A stretch of 64,000 nt of DNA, taken from contig CANOHY010000002.1 in the NCBI GenBank assembly GCA_947565915.1, positions 1 through 64,000 on the forward strand. The letters are read 5' to 3'. Position 1 is the first letter of the stretch. Each line of letters starts with the position of its first letter. Made by a program: the position numbers and the translations under genes. Shown here one piece after another: positions 45,077-53,716 of this stretch. Source of the stretch: an uncultured Eggerthellaceae bacterium. GTDB lineage: Bacteria > Actinomycetota > Coriobacteriia > Coriobacteriales > Eggerthellaceae. The notes below the pieces were generated by a model. The model saw nothing but the letters and a program-made list of their open reading frames with translations, ran no database searches and had not been told where the DNA came from.

Positions 45077-46564
45077 ATGGATATCATTCGAAAGCTGGAG
45101 ATTCTCTCCGATGCGGCGAAATACGATGTGGCCTGCACGTCGTCGGGTATCGAGCGTGGTGCCGTGAAGGGGAAGCTCGGTAGCACGACTACAGCGGGTT
45201 GTTGTCACAGCTTCACGCCCGATGGACGCTGCGTCACGCTGCTTAAGGTTCTCATGACCAATGCCTGCGCCTACGATTGCGCATATTGCTCGAGTCGTTG
45301 CTCGAATGAAGCGCCGCGTGCGGCTTTTACGCCGCAGGAGCTCGCCGACCTCACCATTGGGTTCTATCGTCGCAACTACATAGAGGGGCTCTTCTTGAGC
45401 TCGGGCGTGTTGAATACGCCCGACTACACTACCGAGCGCATGATTGAGACCTTCGAGATCCTTCGTCATGCCTATGGCTTTCGCGGGTACATACATGCCA
45501 AAACGGTTCCCGGAACATCACCAGAGCTCATCGATAAGATGGGGTTGCTCGTCGACAGGCTCTCGGTCAATCTCGAGTTGCCCTCGCAGCAAAGCCTTAT
45601 GAGGCTTGCCCCACAAAAAGGGCGCGAGCAGATACTCCTTCCCATGAGGCGCATTGCCGAGCGCATCGCCGAGAGCACCGAGGAGCGCGTTCTTAGCGCG
45701 CGCAAGCAAGTTTACTTGCCAACTGGCAAGTGCAAGATCGATCGACGCGGCCCGTTCGCGCCTGCCGGGCAATCGACGCAGATGATCATCGGCGCCTCAC
45801 CTGAAAGCGACTTCCAGATTCTTTCGCTCAGCAAGGCTCTCTATCAGAAGCTCAACATGAAACGCGTGTTCTTCAGCGCCTACATTCCCGTGAACGATGA
45901 TGCCCGGCTGCCAAAGACCGACTTCGTTCCCTTGGATCGCGAGCATCGTCTTTACCAGGCAGATTGGCTCATGCGATTCTATGGCTTCGATGCCGACGAG
46001 CTCATCGACCAATCCGAACCGTTTCTCGATCTGGGAGTCGACCCGAAGGCAAGTTGGGCGCTTCGCCACCTCGATCAGTTTCCCGTCGAGGTGAACTCCG
46101 CCGCTTATGAGATGCTTCTGCGCGTGCCCGGCATCGGCGTGAAGGGAGCGCGTCGCATCCTACGTGCTCGAAAACATGCTACCTTGCGCGAAGATGATGT
46201 TCGCAAGCTGGGAATAACCATGAAGCGAGCGCGCTACTTCATAACTTGCAATGGCGCTTATGCCGGAGCGGGCGTGGAGTTCTCGCCACAAGGGTTAAGG
46301 GCATGCTTGGAGAAGCGAATCGACGGCGGTGCGCACGGGCGGCGCGCTGGCAGGGTTCTAGAGAATCAGCTTTCTCTCTTCCCTGAGCAGCAGACCTTTG
46401 CAGGAGAGCTAGCTCCCCGGCCCGTATACGAACCGGGCAGCCAAAGCGATCTTGGGCGTTGCGTTCTCGAAGCCCGGCAGGAGCCCTTGGCGCTCGAGGG
46501 TGCTTTAGGAGATGCCGTCTCCCTTGCATGGAGCCAGCCCTTGGGTAGGGAGGCGGTTGCGTGA
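45077..46564 (+). CDS. Radical SAM protein with helix-hairpin-helix, putative DNA modification/repair
   Basis: 495 residues. The radical SAM cluster is C64, C68, C71 (NACAYDCAYC). SAM-binding blocks and the GYIHAKTVPG segment follow, then a helix-hairpin-helix LLRVPGIGVKGARRILRAR near residues 350-370. This matches the family annotated as putative DNA modification/repair radical SAM protein (TIGR03916), distantly like spore photoproduct lyase. It overlaps by four bases the gene for its constant partner (TIGR03915/DUF4130). The ATG at 45077 has AGGTG upstream. The actual reaction is not known. Confidence 0.88.
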   Translation: MDIIRKLEILSDAAKYDVACTSSGIERGAVKGKLGSTTTAGCCHSFTPDGRCVTLLKVLMTNACAYDCAYCSSRCSNEAPRAAFTPQELADLTIGFYRRNYIEGLFLSSGVLNTPDYTTERMIETFEILRHAYGFRGYIHAKTVPGTSPELIDKMGLLVDRLSVNLELPSQQSLMRLAPQKGREQILLPMRRIAERIAESTEERVLSARKQVYLPTGKCKIDRRGPFAPAGQSTQMIIGASPESDFQILSLSKALYQKLNMKRVFFSAYIPVNDDARLPKTDFVPLDREHRLYQADWLMRFYGFDADELIDQSEPFLDLGVDPKASWALRHLDQFPVEVNSAAYEMLLRVPGIGVKGARRILRARKHATLREDDVRKLGITMKRARYFITCNGAYAGAGVEFSPQGLRACLEKRIDGGAHGRRAGRVLENQLSLFPEQQTFAGELAPRPVYEPGSQSDLGRCVLEARQEPLALEGALGDAVSLAWSQPLGREAVA

Positions 46565-47466
46565 TGGGTGACGAGTTGCTGTTAAATGGTGCAAGCGAGC
46601 TCGGAAGTCTCGCCGCTAGTGAGGGAGGCCGCTTCTTCGTCGAGCAAACTGGCCGCGACGTTGCCTACTTGCACGATGGGTCGTTTGAAGGTTTGCTCTC
46701 GGCGGTTTTCCTGGCCTTCGAACGCCATGAGATGCCGACGGACCTGATACCGTCAGCGCAATACGTTCCTCGGCTTGGGCAAGAGTCGCTTGAGGTCGAT
46801 ACCGACATCCAGCATGCGCTGCGCGTGCGCAAGGCGCTGACGCGAAAGGTAGGCTCGGATGCTTTCAGGGTGCTTATGCGCGCGTCTCTTTGTGACGACT
46901 ACGACGTGGGCATGTCGATCCTCCGGTTCGTCGCCTATGCTATGGCATCTCCCATATCAGCACGCCGTAGGGGCATTCTGAACGACCTGTCTCATCCCGC
47001 GGTGAATCGTATCGAGCAGCTTCATGTTCGCGCCTGCAACGAAGCCGAGAAGATGCGCCAATTCATTCGATTCTCGCATTTGGAAAATGGTATCTGGTTC
47101 GCTCGCTGCAACCCGAACGTGTCGGTGATCCCTCTGGTAATGGGCCATTTCGCCGCGCGCTTCAACGACCAGCCCTTCATCATCTACGACGAGAATCATA
47201 AGCTCTCGGGCATCTATGACTGCCGCTCGTGGCAACTTGTGAGAGGGGAGGCTCATGAAACCGCATCCCATACCCCACAGGATTCCACGATGGTGGAAGC
47301 ATGGCAAACCTTCTACGATTCGCTTTGCGTCGATGCGCGCTACAACCCCGAGCTTCGGCGCAAGTTCATGCCACAGCGCCTCTGGAAGAACTTGCCGGAA
47401 ATGAAGCCAGCCGCGGCGAAGGCAGCAACGTGCTCGGCCGAGCATCTTGTTGGTCCTTGTGGTTAA
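46561..47466 (+). CDS. DUF4130 partner of the radical SAM DNA protein
   Basis: 301 residues, matching the TIGR03915/DUF4130 family of unknown function always found beside the TIGR03916 radical SAM gene. Visible family features are LHDGSFEGLLSAVFLAFE near the start, RRRGILNDLSHPAVN with HVRACNEAEKMRQFIRF in the middle, and PLVMGHFAARFNDQPFIIYDENHK later. The start overlaps the upstream stop (ATGA), so both products are probably made together and form a complex. Confidence 0.85.
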   Translation: MMGDELLLNGASELGSLAASEGGRFFVEQTGRDVAYLHDGSFEGLLSAVFLAFERHEMPTDLIPSAQYVPRLGQESLEVDTDIQHALRVRKALTRKVGSDAFRVLMRASLCDDYDVGMSILRFVAYAMASPISARRRGILNDLSHPAVNRIEQLHVRACNEAEKMRQFIRFSHLENGIWFARCNPNVSVIPLVMGHFAARFNDQPFIIYDENHKLSGIYDCRSWQLVRGEAHETASHTPQDSTMVEAWQTFYDSLCVDARYNPELRRKFMPQRLWKNLPEMKPAAAKAATCSAEHLVGPCG

Positions 47467-47480
47467 TGCTCAAACATCGG

Positions 47481-48398
47481 TCAGATGCTCTGCGATATGT
47501 CGTAGGGCGTGGTTTGGTACACGTAGTAGTTCAGCCAGTTGGTGTAGAGAAGCTGGGCGTGAGCGCGCCAGGTGGAAAGCGCGGCCCTTTTGGGGTTGTC
47601 GTCGGGGAAGTAGTTGGCTGGCATAGCGGTGGCACCGTCGAGCTTTAGGTCACGCTCGTATTCTTGGCCCAAGGTGCTCCGGTCGTATTCAGGATGACCG
47701 AAAACGAAGAAATTCTTGCTATCGGTGCTCTTCACGATGTAGACGCCCGCATCATTCGACCTTGCGATGATCTCGAGGTCGGGATGCGCCTCTATGTCCG
47801 CAGCATGAACTTCCGTGTAGCGGGAATGAGGTGCGAAGAAACGGTCGTCAAAGCCGCGCACGAGAGGCGATGTGGGCTTGACCACCTCATGCTCGAAAAC
47901 GCCCGAGAGCTTGCAGGCAAGCTCGTGCTTCTGGATGCCGTAGTGATAGAAGATGCCAGCTTGGGCACCCCAGCAGATGTGCAGGGTTGAGTGAACGTGC
48001 GCCTTCGACCATTCCATGATGTCGCACAGCTCGTCCCAATAATCCACTTCCTGGAAATCGAGCCGTTCGACTGGTGCGCCGGTTATGATGAGGCCATCAT
48101 AATAGTGCGCCTTCACCTGGTCGAACGTAGTGTAGAAGGCATCGAGGTGCTCGGCAGAGGTGTTCTTGGAATCGTAGCTGGCCGTTTTGAGCAGCTCGAT
48201 GTCCACCTGCAGCGGCGTGTTCGCAAGCTTGCGCATGATCTGCGTCTCAGTGGTGATCTTCGTGGGCATCAGGTTCAAAAGCAGCAGCTTGAGGGGTCTG
48301 ATGTCTTGATGAAGAGCTCGATTCTCGGTCATGACGAAGATGTTCTCCTGCTCGAGCTCACGTGCTGCAGGAAGCGAGTCGGGTATGCGGATGGGCAT
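47481..48398 (-). CDS. metA: Homoserine O-acyltransferase MetA, predicted acetyl-specific
   Basis: First step of methionine synthesis, activating homoserine. The 305-residue product has catalytic Cys142 (HICWGAQ) and His235/Glu237 (FGHPEYD). Residue 111 is Glu (GAPVERL); in this family Glu111 goes with acetyl-CoA use and Gly111 with succinyl-CoA. It is therefore predicted to be a homoserine O-acetyltransferase despite the common name succinyltransferase. The divergent neighbour is metY, whose substrate is O-acetylhomoserine, which agrees. The ATG at 48398 has TTGGAG upstream. Confidence 0.93.
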   Translation of the reverse strand: MPIRIPDSLPAARELEQENIFVMTENRALHQDIRPLKLLLLNLMPTKITTETQIMRKLANTPLQVDIELLKTASYDSKNTSAEHLDAFYTTFDQVKAHYYDGLIITGAPVERLDFQEVDYWDELCDIMEWSKAHVHSTLHICWGAQAGIFYHYGIQKHELACKLSGVFEHEVVKPTSPLVRGFDDRFFAPHSRYTEVHAADIEAHPDLEIIARSNDAGVYIVKSTDSKNFFVFGHPEYDRSTLGQEYERDLKLDGATAMPANYFPDDNPKRAALSTWRAHAQLLYTNWLNYYVYQTTPYDISQSI

Positions 48399-48542
48399 GG
48401 CACTCCAATCTGGCTTTGTCTGTCGATGGGCCCCAGGTGGACCCGATGAGTTGTAGAATTGTGCAGTCAATCATACGTCAAGCGCGTCAAGCCGAACAAG
48501 GCGCGTGGCAATAGGCAATGTGCATCGAGGTGAGAGGGACCT

Positions 48543-49838
48543 ATGAGCGAAGTCGATCAACCATGGGAATCGTTGGATACCGCCTGCGTGCAAGCGGGCT
48601 ATCGTCCCAGCGGGGGAGACCCACGCCAGATTCCCATCTACCAGAACACCACATGGAAGTACGATTCGAGCGAGCATATGGGAAGGTTGTTCGACCTCGA
48701 GGAAGAGGGCTACTTCTACTCGCGCCTGCAAAACCCCACCAACGATGCAGTAGCGGCGAAGATCGCCACGCTCGAAGGAGGCACGGCTGCTATGCTCACC
48801 TCGTCGGGGCAGGCGGCAAACTTCTTCGCGGCTTTCAACATCTGCGGGGCGGGCGATCATCTCATCTCCAGCTCATCGATCTATGGCGGCACGTTCAATT
48901 TGTTCGCCCACACGATGCGTCGCATGGGAGTGGAGTGCACGTTCGTGGATCCCGCGTGCTCGCGCGAAGAGCTGCGTGCGGCGTTTCAGCCCAATACCAA
49001 GCTTGTGTTCGGAGAGGTCATTGCGAACCCGGCCTTGCGCGTGCTTGACATTCAGAAATTTGCTGAGGTGGCTCATGAGAATGGTGTGCCGCTGATCGTG
49101 GACAACACGTTTCCCACGCCGGTTCTTTGCCAACCGATTGAATGGGGCGCCGATATCGTCACTCATTCGACGACCAAGTACATGGATGGCCATGCAGCCA
49201 CCATCGGGGGTGCCATCGTGGATGGCGGTACGTTCGATTGGCGTGCCCATGCGGACAAGTTCCCAGGGCTTTGCGAACCGGATGAGAGCTATCACGGCGT
49301 GGTATACGCCGAGCGCTTCGGCAAGGAAGGCGCCTTCATCACCAAGGCCACCTCTCAGCTGATGCGCGATCTGGGAGCGGTGCAATCTCCCCAAAGCGCG
49401 TTTCTCGTCAACCTGGGCTTGGAGAGCCTGCATTTGCGCATGCGGCGTCATGCCAGCAATGCCCTGCGTGTGGCCGAGTTCCTGCAGCAGCATCCGAAGG
49501 TGGCGTGGGTCAAGCACCCTTCGCTTCCAGGCGATGCCGACTACGAGCTTGCCTGCAAGTATCTGCCCGAGGGTTCGTGCGGCGTGGTGAGCTTCGGCAT
49601 CAAGGGCGGTCGCGAAGGAGCCAACGACTTCATGCGCCGTTTGAAACTGGCGCAGATCGCAACGCATGTGGCCGATGCGCGCACGTGCGTGCTGCATCCT
49701 GCCAATTCGACGCATCGCCAGATGAATGACGAGGAGCTGGTGGCTGCGGGCGTATCGCCCGATCTCGTGCGCCTCTCGTGCGGCATAGAAGACTCGAACG
49801 ACTTGATAGCCGACTTGAGCCAAGCGCTCGAGGGGTAG
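48543..49838 (+). CDS. metY: O-acetylhomoserine sulfhydrylase
   Basis: PLP enzyme converting O-acetylhomoserine and sulfide to homocysteine. The 431-residue product shows YSRLQNPT, SSGQAANF, and the PLP lysine in THSTTKYMDGH (Lys212). The IPIYQNTTWKY start and the length fit the MetY rather than the shorter MetB/MetC group. It is divergent from metA across 144 bases, where no S-box or other riboswitch was recognised. RBS GAGAGGGACC lies before the ATG. Confidence 0.94.
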   Translation: MSEVDQPWESLDTACVQAGYRPSGGDPRQIPIYQNTTWKYDSSEHMGRLFDLEEEGYFYSRLQNPTNDAVAAKIATLEGGTAAMLTSSGQAANFFAAFNICGAGDHLISSSSIYGGTFNLFAHTMRRMGVECTFVDPACSREELRAAFQPNTKLVFGEVIANPALRVLDIQKFAEVAHENGVPLIVDNTFPTPVLCQPIEWGADIVTHSTTKYMDGHAATIGGAIVDGGTFDWRAHADKFPGLCEPDESYHGVVYAERFGKEGAFITKATSQLMRDLGAVQSPQSAFLVNLGLESLHLRMRRHASNALRVAEFLQQHPKVAWVKHPSLPGDADYELACKYLPEGSCGVVSFGIKGGREGANDFMRRLKLAQIATHVADARTCVLHPANSTHRQMNDEELVAAGVSPDLVRLSCGIEDSNDLIADLSQALEG

Positions 49839-49950
49839 GGCGCTTGATGTGCGCAAGCAAGCTTGAGGCAACGTTGCATGAACTGGATCGCGCGAATCGA
49901 AAACTTCGGCCAATCGAGTAGGGCAATCGGGTAGAATAGACGAACTGTGC

Positions 49951-50025
49951 GCCAGCGTGGCTCAACGGTAGAGCAACTGATTTGTAATCAGTGGGTTGCG
50001 GGTTCGATTCCTGTCGCTGGCTCCA
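49951..50025 (+). tRNA. tRNA-Thr (anticodon UGU), CCA encoded
   Basis: 7-bp acceptor stem GCCAGCG / CGCTGGC, D-arm GCTCAACGGTAGAGC, and anticodon arm ACTGA-TTTGTAA-TCAGT with TGT at 49983-49985. The T-arm is GCGGGTTCGATTCCTGT, discriminator T at 50022, CCA at 50023-50025. A TAGAAT -10-like hexamer lies at 49932-49937. Its anticodon loop matches the two hairpin loops upstream of thrS. Confidence 0.96.
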
Positions 50026-50035
50026 GGAAACCCAT

Positions 50036-50064
50036 GGCCATCCGCATCAAGCGGGTGGCCTTTT
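50036..50064 (+). terminator. Terminator after tRNA-Thr
   Basis: A 10-bp stem GGCCATCCGC / GCGGGTGGCC (one G-T pair) with an ATCAA loop is followed by TTTT. Confidence 0.92.
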
Positions 50065-50210
50065 GGTTTCTTTGCGAGCGCGCTCTTGCTTTGCTTCGCA
50101 CTCAAGCATGGCGAAAGTCCCTAACGGTTCCCTTGCAGCCTGCGCTCTGATGCGTCTGAGCGTTGTAGGATTCGCTATCATGGAGCCATTGCGAAGCGAA
50201 GGAGGCAATC

Positions 50211-50540
50211 ATGCCAACCAAGGTCGTCATAGAGCCAGGAATCTGCAAGCTGGGCACTTCCGTCGTGGCTACGGCAATCGACGAGGATACCGTGCAGATA
50301 GTGGTGAAGAGCGCGTGCGACTCCATCAACAACATGATCGAGGAGCTCGGCGATACCTACGACACGTTCGAAACCTGCTTGGTGAAGCCTGGGCAAGGGC
50401 CCTTCTACGAATATGCCCAGCAGAAGTTCCCGGTGCATGTGTCGTGCCCGGCGATCAACGGCATCCTGAAGGCCATGGAGGTCGAGGGCAAGCTTGCCCT
50501 TCCCTTGGATGCCTCGATACGATTCGTCAACGCGGACTAG
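50211..50540 (+). CDS. Small conserved protein near corrinoid-activator gene (DUF6951-like)
   Basis: 109 residues, soluble, with several Cys (near residues 12, 36, 56, 79) in contexts GICKLG, KSACDS, FETCLV and VSCPAI. It looks like the small Cys-containing proteins often found next to methyltransferase/corrinoid activation genes in anaerobes (possibly DUF6951). The family name is given from memory with low certainty. The neighbour, convergent, is an ASKHA-domain protein of that type. Start ATG has GAAGGAGGC upstream. Function unknown. Confidence 0.65.
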   Translation: MPTKVVIEPGICKLGTSVVATAIDEDTVQIVVKSACDSINNMIEELGDTYDTFETCLVKPGQGPFYEYAQQKFPVHVSCPAINGILKAMEVEGKLALPLDASIRFVNAD

Positions 50541-50620
50541 CTTCGTCGAATCTGGCATCTTGGCCCCACTGCAAGGTCTCGCTCGCTTGCGTTGCACCCG
50601 GAGGTGCGCGCATCGCGGCC

Positions 50621-51970
50621 TTAAAGCCCGAGCTTTCTTGCCACGGATGGGAATAGTGCCAAGTTGGAGTGGGGCAGGGCCTTCGCAGCCGTCATGGCGT
50701 GGAGGAAGTTCTCTATCTCGCCGTATTGGATGTAGGTCATGCGCTCAAGGATGTCGGGTAGCTGGTCGATAAGCGTGGGATCGCGCAGAACGTCGGTGGC
50801 GCCTTCTAGCGAGGCATTGCCCACGTTCACGATGCGGTTGCGCTCTATGTCGGGGTACATGCCGATGGCGATGGCCGATTCCTTCGACACGTGCTTGCCA
50901 AAGGCGCCTGCCACGTAGAAGCGCCCGAGGTCGCTGAGCGTAAGCCCGCATTGCTCCAGCATCACGTCTACCATCGTGAAGGCCGCCGCCTTGGTGGCGA
51001 TGATCTCGCGGATGTCCGTCTGGGTGAAATCGAGGCCGTGTTGGTTGCCCAGGGCATCGATGCCTTCGGCGTAGCGCACAGCGAACTCGCCTTGCGTTCC
51101 GGCCTCCTCGCTGCCCTCGATGTAGTGGATCAGCGGGCTTCTTTCGGGCATCAGAGTACCGCGAATGTCCACCCAGCCGTTCAAGAGCAGCTGTGCGAGC
51201 AGATCTACGATGCCCGAGCCGCAGATGCCCTTTGCGGGCGCATTTGCTATGGTGCGCGCAACTATGCGCTCACCTTCGATGCGCACTTGGTCCACAGCGC
51301 CTGGCTCGGCGCGCATGCCGGTGGAGACCGATGCACCTTCGAGGGCCGGGCCGGCGGCACCTGCACCGCACAGCATGAATTCCCTGTTGCCGATTACCAG
51401 CTCGCCGTTGGTGCCGATGTCGAAGAAAGCATCGATCTGCTCCGAGGCATACAGCCCCGTGTGCAGCACGCCTGCTATTACGTCCCCACCTAGATAGTTC
51501 GACTTGCAGGGGAAGATGAACATATCGCAATCAATCGGTAGGCCCAGGCTTCGTGCCGACACAAAGCCTGGCTCTTTGACTTTGGGCTCATAGGGCGCGC
51601 TGAACAGGCAGAACGCATCGAGCCCGAGCAAGAAGTGCATCATGGTGGTGTTCGCGCCCAGCGCCATGGCTTTGCAGCGCGAAAGCGCTACGTCTTCAAG
51701 ACGAGCAAGCTCGCCGCAAACCTCGGAAATGCTCTCTAGCGCAGCTTGCTGCATTTGCTGCAGGTGCTCGGGGCTCTCGTAGCAGTAGAAGATGCGCGTG
51801 AGTATGTCGGTTCCGAATTCAACTTGGCGGTTGGTGGTGCTTTGCTCGCGCAGGCATTCGCCTGTTGCAAGGTTGATGAGGCGACCGGCAACGGTGGTAG
51901 AGCCAAGGTCGATGGCAATGCCCAGATCGTCTTGTTGCTCAGAGTCGAATCCGTCGTTTTCGAAACCCAT
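50621..51970 (-). CDS. ASKHA-fold corrinoid reductive activator-like protein (DUF4445)
   Basis: 449 residues with an actin/Hsp70-like ATPase fold: phosphate loop DLGSTTVAG (21-29), DIGTNGE, GICGSGIVDLLA and the C-terminal YVAGAFGKH. Proteins of the RACo/RamA type use this domain plus a 2Fe-2S domain to re-reduce corrinoid in methyltransferases. Here the usual N-terminal 2Fe-2S ferredoxin domain is absent, so electrons must come from another protein, or the role differs. The ATG at 51970 has AAAGGTG upstream. No corrinoid protein or methyltransferase gene is in the window. Confidence 0.85.
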   Translation of the reverse strand: MGFENDGFDSEQQDDLGIAIDLGSTTVAGRLINLATGECLREQSTTNRQVEFGTDILTRIFYCYESPEHLQQMQQAALESISEVCGELARLEDVALSRCKAMALGANTTMMHFLLGLDAFCLFSAPYEPKVKEPGFVSARSLGLPIDCDMFIFPCKSNYLGGDVIAGVLHTGLYASEQIDAFFDIGTNGELVIGNREFMLCGAGAAGPALEGASVSTGMRAEPGAVDQVRIEGERIVARTIANAPAKGICGSGIVDLLAQLLLNGWVDIRGTLMPERSPLIHYIEGSEEAGTQGEFAVRYAEGIDALGNQHGLDFTQTDIREIIATKAAAFTMVDVMLEQCGLTLSDLGRFYVAGAFGKHVSKESAIAIGMYPDIERNRIVNVGNASLEGATDVLRDPTLIDQLPDILERMTYIQYGEIENFLHAMTAAKALPHSNLALFPSVARKLGL

Positions 51971-52110
51971 CTCATGCACCTTTCTGTGCAATGCGCATAT
52001 CGAAGGCAAGCCTAGCATAGCGAATGCATCTGAATGGCGTTTTACCTCTTGATTCAACCCTACGGCTTCCGCTTTGCCAATTGTTAACAATCAGTAGCCC
52101 ACTTTATGCC

Positions 52111-52116
52111 TATAAT
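52111..52116 (+). promoter_or_regulatory. TATAAT -10 of the alanine symporter gene
   Basis: A consensus TATAAT sits about 100 bases before the start codon. A TTGTTAACAA palindrome lies 24-30 bases upstream and may overlap the -35 or be an operator. The leader between has an imperfect pairing TTTAG / CTAAA (52132-52174) of unknown meaning. Confidence 0.5.
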
Positions 52117-52212
52117 CCGAGAGCTTGCTGCTTTAGTGCGATGGAGCGCATGAAGGCGAGCCTGCGTAGCTAAAGCGCACGATTACGCGATTACATTAGA
52201 GGGGATAAGCGC

Positions 52213-53643
52213 ATGGAACAGTTTCAAGAGATAGTATCGCTCATCGATGGTTGGGTTTGGGGCGTTCCCATGCTCGTGCTTCTGCTGGGATCCCACATCT
52301 ACCTCACCATCCGAACGGGCTTCATCCAGCGCAAGCTGCCAACGGCCATCAAGCTATCGGTAACGAAGGACCCTGATGCTCCAGGCGACATCAGCCAGTT
52401 CGGGGCGCTGTGCACTGCTCTTTCGGCAACGATTGGCACGGGCAACATCGTAGGCGTGGGCACGGCCATCTTGGCAGGCGGCCCCGGGGCTGTGTTCTGG
52501 ATGTGGATAACGGGCGTGTTCGGCATCGCCACCAAGTACTCCGAGACGTTCGCTGCGGTGAAGTATCGCGTGAAGGACCATAGCGGCAACATGCTGGGCG
52601 GCGCGATGTACGCTTGGAGCCGCGCTTTCCAGCGCAAGGATGGCTCGGTGCCCTGGTGGGCGCTTCTGGGCGCGGGCGCATTTGCCTTGTTCGCGGCCAT
52701 CGCATCGTTCGGCATTGGGTCGGCTGTGCAATCGAATGCCCTCACCGGCGTCATCGTGCGCAGCGCCCCGGGAATACCCACGTGGGCTATTGGCTTGGCA
52801 GTGGTCATCCTGGTTTCCATCGTCATCTTCGGCGGCGTGAAGGTGATCAGTCGCGTATGCGAGAAGCTGGTGCCGTTCATGGCCATCGCCTACATTTGGG
52901 GTTGCGTGGTTATCCTTGGCATGAACTGGGAGAACGTTTGGCCAGCGCTGTGCATGATCGTGCAGAATGCCTTCACTCCCGATGCCGCCTTCGGTGGTGC
53001 GCTGGGCATCACGTTGGCGAAGGCAATGCAGTTCGGCTGCGCACGCGGCCTGTTCTCCAACGAGAGCGGCCTGGGCTCGGCGCCCATCGTGGCCTCTGCT
53101 GCCGCTACGCGCAATCCGGCTCGCCAAGCACTCGTTTCCATGACGGGCACGTTCTGGGATACGGTCATCATCTGCTTGCTCACGGGATTGGTGCTCGTTT
53201 CCACGATGATCGGCAGCCCCGAGCTCATGCAAGACGTCTTGGCTGGCAACCTCTCAGCAGGCAGCGACCTCACCTACGAGGCGTTCGGCATGATTCCCTA
53301 CGTGGGTACGCCCATCCTGGTGTTGGGCATGATGCTGTTCTCGTACTCGACCATCCTGGGCTGGTCCTACTACGGCAACCGCTGCATCACCTATCTGTTC
53401 GGCAAGCGCGCAATCCGCCCGTACCAAGTGGTGTACGTGCTGGTTGCCTTCTTGGGCGCCATCGGCGTTGGTGGCGTGGTATGGGATATCTCGGATATCA
53501 CTAACGCGCTTATGGCGGTTCCTAACATCATCGTGGTGCTGCTGCTCTCGGGCATGATTGCGCGCGAGACGAAGCATTATGTCTACGAGCGCAATCTCGA
53601 CGAGAAGGACGATGCTCCCATCCCTGTTCTCGAGAGCAAGTGA
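52213..53643 (+). CDS. Alanine/glycine:cation symporter (AGCS family)
   Basis: A 476-residue membrane protein importing alanine or glycine with sodium. It contains the family signature GAVFWMWITGVFGIATKYSE, the ATIGTGNIVGVGTA substrate loop and NESGLGSAPI. About ten hydrophobic helices are visible. The ATG at 52213 has GAGGGGATAAGC upstream. It stands alone between a consensus -10 and pyrE. Confidence 0.95.
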   Translation: MEQFQEIVSLIDGWVWGVPMLVLLLGSHIYLTIRTGFIQRKLPTAIKLSVTKDPDAPGDISQFGALCTALSATIGTGNIVGVGTAILAGGPGAVFWMWITGVFGIATKYSETFAAVKYRVKDHSGNMLGGAMYAWSRAFQRKDGSVPWWALLGAGAFALFAAIASFGIGSAVQSNALTGVIVRSAPGIPTWAIGLAVVILVSIVIFGGVKVISRVCEKLVPFMAIAYIWGCVVILGMNWENVWPALCMIVQNAFTPDAAFGGALGITLAKAMQFGCARGLFSNESGLGSAPIVASAAATRNPARQALVSMTGTFWDTVIICLLTGLVLVSTMIGSPELMQDVLAGNLSAGSDLTYEAFGMIPYVGTPILVLGMMLFSYSTILGWSYYGNRCITYLFGKRAIRPYQVVYVLVAFLGAIGVGGVVWDISDITNALMAVPNIIVVLLLSGMIARETKHYVYERNLDEKDDAPIPVLESK

Positions 53644-53716
53644 CGCCTTCTTTGAATTGGGCATGAGGCCTTGCTCCTGCGCTACAATGATGCAAATGCG
53701 CAAGGAGGGAGGCCCC

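Noticed and set aside
48399..48542. SAM riboswitch between metA and metY
   Set aside because: The short divergent gap shows no S-box, SAM-II or similar core motif.
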